DNA of 60,784 nt, from assembly GCA_902496945.1 (NCBI GenBank), contig CABVDE010000006.1:1-60784 (forward strand). Direction: 5' to 3'. Position numbers and translations under genes: made by a program. Each line of letters opens with the position of its first letter. Position 1 is the stretch's first letter. This stretch comes from an uncultured Collinsella sp. Lineage in GTDB: Bacteria > Actinomycetota > Coriobacteriia > Coriobacteriales > Coriobacteriaceae. The notes beneath the pieces were generated by a model. The model was not told where the DNA came from, made no database searches, and saw nothing but the letters and a program-made list of their open reading frames with translations. This document shows, in pieces, positions 1 through 9,000 of this stretch.

Positions 1-2
1 AC

Positions 3-3000
3 TGTAATGGGGTACAGGATCAATCGCAAGCGACCGATCAGTCGAATACGCAGGAACAGCCTCAGGCGGCGTCCGAGCAAACGGCTCAGCCCAGCTCGCA
101 GGACAATGCTGCCGCTGCGCAGAATGACTCCCCGTCGGCCCAGCCTGCCCAGCCTGCTCAACCCTCCCAGCAGACGGCAACGGCCGATATCGCCCTCACG
201 CTCAACAACGCCTCCATCACGTACAAGGGTCAGGTTGTTGCGCAGCCGGCCCAAAAGGTGATGGCGCCTACGAGCGACAACTTTCAGTTCACCGTTCAGC
301 CGGACAACGGCTACAAGCTGAGCAAGGTCACCCTCACGGTGAGCGGTTCCGACCGCGAACTCAAGGCCGATGCCAACGGCTTGTACACTGTAGACGCCGC
401 CGACGTGGCACAGTCTCCGCGCATCACGCTCCAGACCGAGCAGGAAAAGAGCGCCGAGACCGCCAAGGAAGCCACGCCGATCGAGGACGCCGAGGGTGTT
501 GATGGCGAGTCGAACGATGTTGCGACTGTGGCCGATGAAGGCAACGTCTCTGTCGCGAGCGACGCGAGTGGCGAGCCCGGAGAGGCCATCAAAGCAAAGG
601 TTGGCGATACGGTTACCCTGAAGGGAACGAGTAATAAGGGCTACTGTGACTATTCCCATGGGTGGGAAGTGGCCCCCGAGAACAAGAATGATGTAATAAT
701 TACCCCCAATGGGAGTAATGCGACGGTCTCGTTTAAGAGCGCTGGCAACTACACAATCGAGCATAAATACTGCAAGAAAAGACATATGATCTTCGGCGAC
801 CACGAGACTGAAAATGAGAGCTTTGAAGTAGAGGTCTCCGACAATGTCGTTACCAGCCTCACTATTTCTGGCAAAAGCTCGGTCAGGCAGTTCGAAACTA
901 TCCAGTTTACGACGAATGCATCCAATGTCACGTGGTCCTCGAGCGACGAGAAAGTCGCTACTGTTGACCAACAGGGCAACGTTAAGGGCATCGCGCAAGG
1001 AACGGCGACCATTACCGCACAGACGCCTGGCACCAACGGCCAGCCGCTGCGTGCCACCAAAGAAATCACCGTGACCGCCGCGTCTGGGACGAACGTTCAG
1101 GTTGCGTATTTCTATTCCGTGAAGCCGGGTTCTCTGCCTTCGTCCAACGATGCTGTCGACTGGTATCCGGCGGGTGGAGCCGAAACGACGGCAAACAAGG
1201 GCAGTATCAACATTACCGGTATGGAGACCAATGGCTCATCGGCCGGCAACTCCTACGATAACGTTGCGAATCGTGTAGTGTCGTGGCCGAGTGGGCTGGG
1301 CACCACGTCGTCGACGGGCAGCGGGCTGGTTCTATCGCGTGGCAGCTATTGGGATACGCTGTTTGAAGCCTATAAGTCCAAAACTGGAATCACAAACAAG
1401 GATGACGTGAAGGACATCATCCTGCATCCATATAAGATTTCCAAGCCGGGTAGCTATCACCTTGACTGCACGGTTGAGATCGTCGCTAAATCTACCGTCA
1501 CTGCCGAGTTCAACGTGTGGTATCCGGGCGATACGGGCTACACCATGATCGATACGCATACTTATCGTCTTGATGGGGATAGCGTATCGGTGCCCGAGAC
1601 CACGAAAACACTTGAGAAGACAAAGGAATATAACGGCGTCACGTACAAGCTTTATAGCTGGTACGACAATCAGAGCATTTCGGGCAATCCGGTGAGCTTC
1701 CCGGCAACTGTCTCGAGCAATGTTAAGTACTACGCCAAGTACGTTGCGCAAGATCAGACTGTCACCGTGAAATACGTTGACAAGGCAACCGGAAACCTGC
1801 TTTATTCCAAGATCTTGACCAATCTGGTGAAGGGACAGAAGGTTACCGAGAGTCCCAAGTCTATTAAGGGATATGAGGTCGACACCGACTCTAACAAGGC
1901 CATTACGGTTACCGCGGGCGAGGAATCCGAAATCGTGTTCTACTACAACGCGAAAAAGGGCGAAGCCGGCTATTATCTGTCTGTCCCTGGCGCAACGTGG
2001 TCTGGTGGCACTCCCTCTGATCTGACCTCTCCGTGGGGCGATAGCGACCTCAAATATAAGTACAACTATGGATTTGCAAAGGACGACACGTTTGACGTGA
2101 CGTACGCCGTTCCCGTTGCGGATGGTAAGGTGTTCATCGGCTGGCTTGATAAGGATCGAGGTGAACAGCCTTCCGCTATTCGTCATGCAGGCGATTCGAT
2201 CAAGTTTATCTATAGCGGCGATCAGACCTACTGCCTCGATGCCCTGTGGGCGAGCCTTTCCGCCACGGGCGAAAACGTTACGTATGATGGTAAACCGCAC
2301 GGCGTGAAAGTTGATACTGCCATAAACGACGGCAGCGACCTGTTGGATAAGTATAAGCAGCAGGCAAAACAGCACGTAACTCTGGATAGCGATAGCGTGG
2401 AGTATAAGTACGGCGACAAGGACTGGACCGCCACGGCACCCTCATTCGTTGACGCTGGCGAATATCCCGTTTCCGTGCGCGCTAGCGTGACAGTCGATGG
2501 TAAAACTCAACAGCTGACTGCCGAGACAAAGGTTGTTATATCCAAGCGCAAAGTGACGCTTAAGTCCGCCAACCTTTCCAAGCCGTACGACGGCACGCCG
2601 CTCATCAACGGTACGACTGCGCTCGAGACCGAGACCGGCTTTGTCGAAGGCGAGGGCGCGACCTACAACTTCACCGGTTCTCAGACCGTCGTCGGCTCCA
2701 GCAAAAACACCTTCAGCTATACGCTGAACGACAACACCATTGCTGATAACTACAACATTACTAAGACCGAGGGTACGCTGACCATCAACAACCGTGATGC
2801 TGACGGTAAATACCAAGTCACGGTTACCGCTAACTCCGACACGCAGACGTACGACGGCGAAAAACACAGCGTTTCCGGCGTAAGCGGCACAACCTATACC
2901 AACGACAAGGGTGCGGTCTTCACCATCGAGGGCCTGAGCGCGACCGTCTCTGGCACCGATGCCGGTGAGTACACCAATAAGGTGACTGGTACCGCTGTGG

Positions 3001-6000
3001 TGAAGGATGCCCAGGGCAACGACGTCACCTCTCAGTTCAAGGTGACTACGGCTGACGGCAAGCTCACCATTAGTAAGCGTGAGGTAACCATTAAGCCCAA
3101 GGATGCCACTAAGGTCTACGACGGCAAGAAGCTTGTCGCGACGGATTGGGAGGTTGCGAAAGGCTTCCGTGATTTTGTTAAGGGTCAGGGCATTGCCAAT
3201 CCCACGTACACTGGCTCTCAGACTAAGCCTGGTTCAAGCGAGAGTGGAATCTCGAAATGGGGCTATAAGGACAATACCAAGGCAGATAACTACGACATCA
3301 AGGCTGTAAACGGTACGCTGACCGTGACCTCGCGTGGTGCGACTCAGGCCATTACGGTTGAGGCCAATTCAACCGACGCGACTTACGATGGGACTGAGCA
3401 CTCTGCCAAGGGCCTCAAGTCCACCACATTCACTGTCGACGGGGAAACGTATACCGTTTCCGGTCTTACTACCGAGGATCCGGCCGAGACCAATGCGGGC
3501 ACCTACACCAATAACATCACCGGTACCGCTAAGGTGACCGATGTCGATGGCAACGACGTGACGAGCGAGTTTAAGGTTGAGACCAAGAACGGAACTCTTA
3601 AAATTGCTCAGGCCAAAGTTACCATCGCGCCGAAGGATGCATCTAAGCCCTACGATGGCACGCCACTTGTTGCATCCGAGTTCACCGCTACCGGATTTTT
3701 TGGCAAAGACGGCGTGACCAACGTTGTCTACGGCGGCTCCCAAACTGATGCCGGCGATAGCAAGAGTTCTATCGTTAGCTATGAGGCTGCAGAGGGAACC
3801 AAGCTCAACAACTACAACATCACCAAGGGCACCGGCACCCTTACAGTGACCGCTACTGATGCTGTCGTTGTTGTCAAGATCAAGGGCAATACCGACACCC
3901 AGAAGTACAACGGTAACGTGCAGAGCGTCTTCGGCTATACCGTTGCGGGCGTGACCGTTGATGGTAAGGATTCCAGTCTGTATGGCGCAGACGCTGAAAC
4001 TGACTTTACGTTCAGCGGCAGCGCAACTGCGGCGCGTACCGATGCTGGCACTACGGACATGGGTATCGTGGCGGATCAGTTTAAGAACATCAACAAGAAC
4101 TTCTCTAAAGTTACCTTTGACGTCAAAGATGGCTCGATGACCATCACCAAGCGTGAGGTCACGCTGACTTCTGCGTCCGACGAGAAGCCCTATGATGGAA
4201 CCGCTCTTGCTAACTCCATAGTTACGGTTTCGGGTGATGGGTTTGCCTCGGATCAGGGATTCACGGCTAACGTGACTGGCTCTCAGACTGAAGCTGGCTC
4301 TTCTAAGAACGAATTTACCTATAGCCTCAAGGACGGAACGCTTGAGGAGAACTATCAGATTACGTGTGAGCCCGGTACGCTCACTGTCACTGCTAACGAC
4401 TCCGAGGTTGTTGTTACGATCGAGGGCAGCTCTGCAACCAAAACCTACAACGGCCAGCTTCAGAGTGTTGAGGGCTATAAGGTCGTAAGTATTTCGAGCG
4501 ATAAATACACCAATAGCGACTTTGAGCTTAAGGGCACTGCCAAGGCGGAACGTTCTGGCGAGGGCACCACGTATATGGGGCTGTCTGCAAATGACTTTGT
4601 TAACAAGAGTGCCAACTTTAGCAAGGTCACGTTCCAAGTGACGGACGGCTATATCACAATTAAGCCCAAGAGCATCAAGACCGGTGAGGACATGACGGTC
4701 AAGAAGCCGGCAGATGTGCCCTATAACGGAAAGGTCCAGCAGCAGAAGCCTGTCGTCAAGGATGGCGATACTACGCTGGTCGAGGGTACTGACTACAGTC
4801 TCTCTTATAGCAAGGATGCCACCAACGTCGGAACGGTGACGGTCACCGTTACCGGTATGGGCAACTACAGCGGTAGTGTTGACGTGACTTATCAGATCAC
4901 CAAGCGCTCCGTGGTCCTCACCAGCGAGACCGCGTCTAAGCCCTATGACGGCACACCCCTTACCAAGCCTGTTGTGACTGTGGGCGGCGACGGCTTCGTC
5001 GAAGGCGAAGTCGCTAATATTCGTGCCACCGGCTCCGTGACGACGGTTGCCGAGGGCGAGGTCGTCAACACAATCGAGTTCGATAAGAACGATACGTTCA
5101 AATCGGGGAACTACGACATTACCAAGAATGAGGGCAAGCTCAGCATCACTGAACTCTCTGCGGAGAACGGTCTCACCATTAAGCCGAACAGTGTCGACTA
5201 TCCGTATGACGCTACGAAGCATGCCGCGGGTGCCGCCACTGCCAAGGCCACTGTAAGCGGTACCAAGGTGAACCTTGAATATCGCGTCAAGGGCGCCGCC
5301 GATGACAGCTGGACTAGCGACCCTGCAACCATCACTGCAGTCAATGCTGGCGTAACTGCGATCGAGGTTCGCGCTTCTGCCGCCAATTACAGCGGTTATA
5401 AGTATGCCGAGCAGACACTCACTATTAATAAGCGCACCGTTGAGCTCAAGAGCGCCAGTGCCACTAAGGTTTACGACGGCACGCCGCTCGTCAACGACCA
5501 GGTTACTGTTTCGCGCGATGGCTTTATCAAGAGCGATCTTGCGGAAGACGTTCATGCAACCGGTATTCAGACCGAGGTTGGCAAGAGCAACAACACCATC
5601 TCCTATAAGCTCAAGGACGGCTCTGCGGACAACTACAATATCCTGCCCGAGAAACTGGGCACGCTGACCGTGACCGCCCAGTCCATTGTTCCTGATCCCG
5701 AAAACCCGGACGGCTACAAGGGCGTTACCATCAGCAGCCCGTCTAACACCGTCTACAATGGCGAAGAGCACAAGTGGGTGCCCGAGGTTAAGGACGCCGA
5801 CGGCAACGCGCTCGTGAAGGATACCGACTATACGGTTTCCTATGACACTGATAACTTTGTCGACGCAAAGAAGATTACGGTGACCATTACCGGCAAGGGC
5901 AACTATGGCGGCTCTGTCACTAAGACTTACGAGATTACCAAGGCGCCCCTCAGGGTTAACGCCAAGAGCGCCTCGAAGGTCTACGATGGAACCCCGCTGA

Positions 6001-9000
6001 CCGCTGGCGGCACCATCGAAGGCCTCGTGGGCAAGGAGACCGCGACCGTCAAGACTGAGGGTTCTCAGATCGAGGTCGGCAGCTCTGATAACAAGGTCGT
6101 CGACGACGACGAAATTGAGTGGGGTACCGCCAAGAAGGGCAACTACTACATTCAGTCGCAGAATGATGGCGTCCTGACAGTTACCGCCAAGGGTGTAGCT
6201 GCCCTGGAAGTCGGCACCCTGAGCGACGTTGTGTACAACGGCCTCGACCAGGCACAGAAGCCCGAGGTCAAGGATGGCGAGAAGACGCTTGTCGAGGATA
6301 CCGACTACAAGGTTTCCTTCTCCAAGGACGTCAAGAACGTTGGCACCGTGACCGTCACCGTTACCGGTATGGGCAACTACACCGGTACCGTCGAGCGCAC
6401 CTACCAGATTACCCCGGCGACGTTGACCGTCACCACGCCCAACGCCTCTAGGGCCTACAACGGCAAGGCCCTGACCGCCGAGGGCACCATCTCCGGTTTC
6501 GTTAATGGCGAGACGGCTGCCTTTGCCACCACGGGCTCCCAGACCAAGGTCGGGTCCAGCACCAATACTTACGCCATTGACTGGGGCGCGAAGGATAGCA
6601 CTGCCAAGAAGTCCAACTACACCGTTAGTGAGAACCTCGGAACCCTCACGGTGACCCAATTCGCCGACGAAGTCGTCGCGACAGCCGGAAGCTACAAGGG
6701 TGTCTATGACGGCCAGACGCACGGTGTCGATGTCACGGTCACCGGCCTGCCCGAGGGCTACACCGTCAAGTCAGCCGTCTCCAACGCCACGGCGACCGAC
6801 GTTACCAAGGACAAGGTAGCGGCCCAGGTCGACGATCTCGTCATCGTCAATGCCGACGGCGAGGACGTGACTTCCGAGCTCAAGATCACCAAGAATGAGG
6901 GCGCTATTGAGATCACGCCGGCGACCCTCAAGGTCACCACATACAGCGCGAAGGCCGAGTACAACGGCCAGGCGCTTACTGCCGGTGGCAAGGTCACTGG
7001 CTTCGTGAATAACGAGGCAGCGTCCTTTACCGCAACCGGTTCCCAGACCAAGGTCGGCAAGAGCGAGAACACCTATAAGATCGATTGGAACGACACCGCC
7101 AAGCAGGCCAACTACACCGTCGAGAAGGATCTCGGTACCCTCGAGGTCACCAAGAACATGACCGCTGTCATGGTCATCCCGCATGGCGGCAGCAAGGTCT
7201 ATGACGGCGAGGCCCTCAAGAGCGACGGCGTAACTACCTATGGCCTGCCTTCCGGCTACACGCTCAAGGCTAAGACCAAGGGTTCCGTCACCAATGTCGG
7301 CAGCGCGACGGCCGAGGTTGACTCCTACACCATCGAGAACGCCGCCGGCGAGGACGTCACCGACCAGTTTGGTAACGTTACGACCGGCAAGGCGACGCTC
7401 GAGGTTACCAAGCGTCCCGTGACGGTTGCCTCCGCCACGGCTTCCAAGGTCTACGACGGCACCGCGCTCACCAAGCCCGAGGCCAGCGTGACTGACGGTT
7501 CGCTTGCCAAGGGCGAGAGCTTCGCCTACGAGTTCGCAGGTGAGCAGACCGTCGTCGGCAGCACCGCCAACTCCTTCACCGTTAAGGCGGGCGAGAACAC
7601 GAACCTCGACAACTACAAGATCAGCAAGGTTGACGGCACCCTGACCGTTACTGCCAAGAGCATCGTTCCCGACCCGAGCGACGAGCACAACAAGATGAGC
7701 GTCGACGCGCCGGCGAGCGTCAAGTATGACGGCAACGCCCATAAGTGGATTCCGACGGTCAAGGACGGCGAGAAGACTCTTAAGGAGGGCGCTGACTACA
7801 CCGTTTCCTACAGCAAGGATGACTTCACGAACGTCACCGGCGTTATTACCGTGACCATCACCGGCAAGGGCAACTATGCTGGTACCGTTACCAGGAACTA
7901 CGAGATCACCAAGCGCTCCGTCAAGCTGGCGGGCGTCAAGAACGTCACCAAGGTCTATGACGGCACCGCGCTCGAGGCCAAGGACGTGACCGTGACGGGC
8001 GACGGCTTCGTCAAGGACGAGGTCACCGACATCAAGGCGACCGGCTCCGTGACCGAGGTCACCGCCAAGCCCGTCGAGAACCCGATTGAATTTACTGCCG
8101 GCAAGGGCTTCAAGGAAGGTAACTACACGATCGAGAAGGACCCCGGCACGCTCCAGGTCACCGCTCGTTCCATCGATGACACCACCTACGGCATGAGCGT
8201 CAGCAAGCCCAAGTCTGTCGAGTACGACGGCCAGGCCCATAAGTGGTCGCCGACCGTCATGGACGGCGAGAAGAAGCTCGTCGAGGGCACCGACTACACC
8301 GTCTCCTACGGCAAGGACGACTTCACGAACGTCACGGGCGAGATCAAGGCGACCATCACCGGCAAGGGCAACTACGCCGGCGCCGTCGAGCGCGTCTACC
8401 AGATCACTCCCGCTCCCCTTACGGTTGAGACCGAGGGCGCCACGAAGGTCTACGATGGCGAGGCGCTGACCCACGACGTCGCCACCATCAAGGGCCTCAA
8501 GAACAAGGAGACCGCGACGATCCGCGCCACGGGCTCCCAGACCGAGGTCGGCGAGAGCGACAACGGCTATGCCATCACCTGGGACGGCTCTGCCCAGAAG
8601 GGCAACTACACTATCAAGACCGAGACGATCGGCAAGCTCGTGGTGAGCGAGACGGCCGACCAGGTCACGGCCACGCCGGCGGATGTCGAGACGACCTATG
8701 ACGGCGAGGCCCATGGCACCACCGTTCAGGTCACCGGTCTGCCCAAGGGCTACACCGTCAAGAAGGCCGAGTCCAAGGCCACGGCGACCGATGTTGCCGA
8801 CGGCGAGGTCAAGGCTATGGTCGACGAGCTCGTCATCGTGAACGCGCAGGGCAAGGACGTCACGTCCAAGCTCAACATCAAGCGCGGCACCGCGACGATC
8901 AAGATCAATCCCGCCCCGCTGACGGTTACGACCGACGGCGGCGAGAAGGAGTACGACGGCAAGGCGCTGACCGCCAGCGGCATCAAGGTCGAGGGCCTCA

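Noticed and set aside
7..261. Open frame at the start of the window with Arg/Ser/Pro-rich translation
   Set aside because: It overlaps the open frame of the giant surface gene, which extends to the left edge in another frame; the composition is that of a shifted reading.
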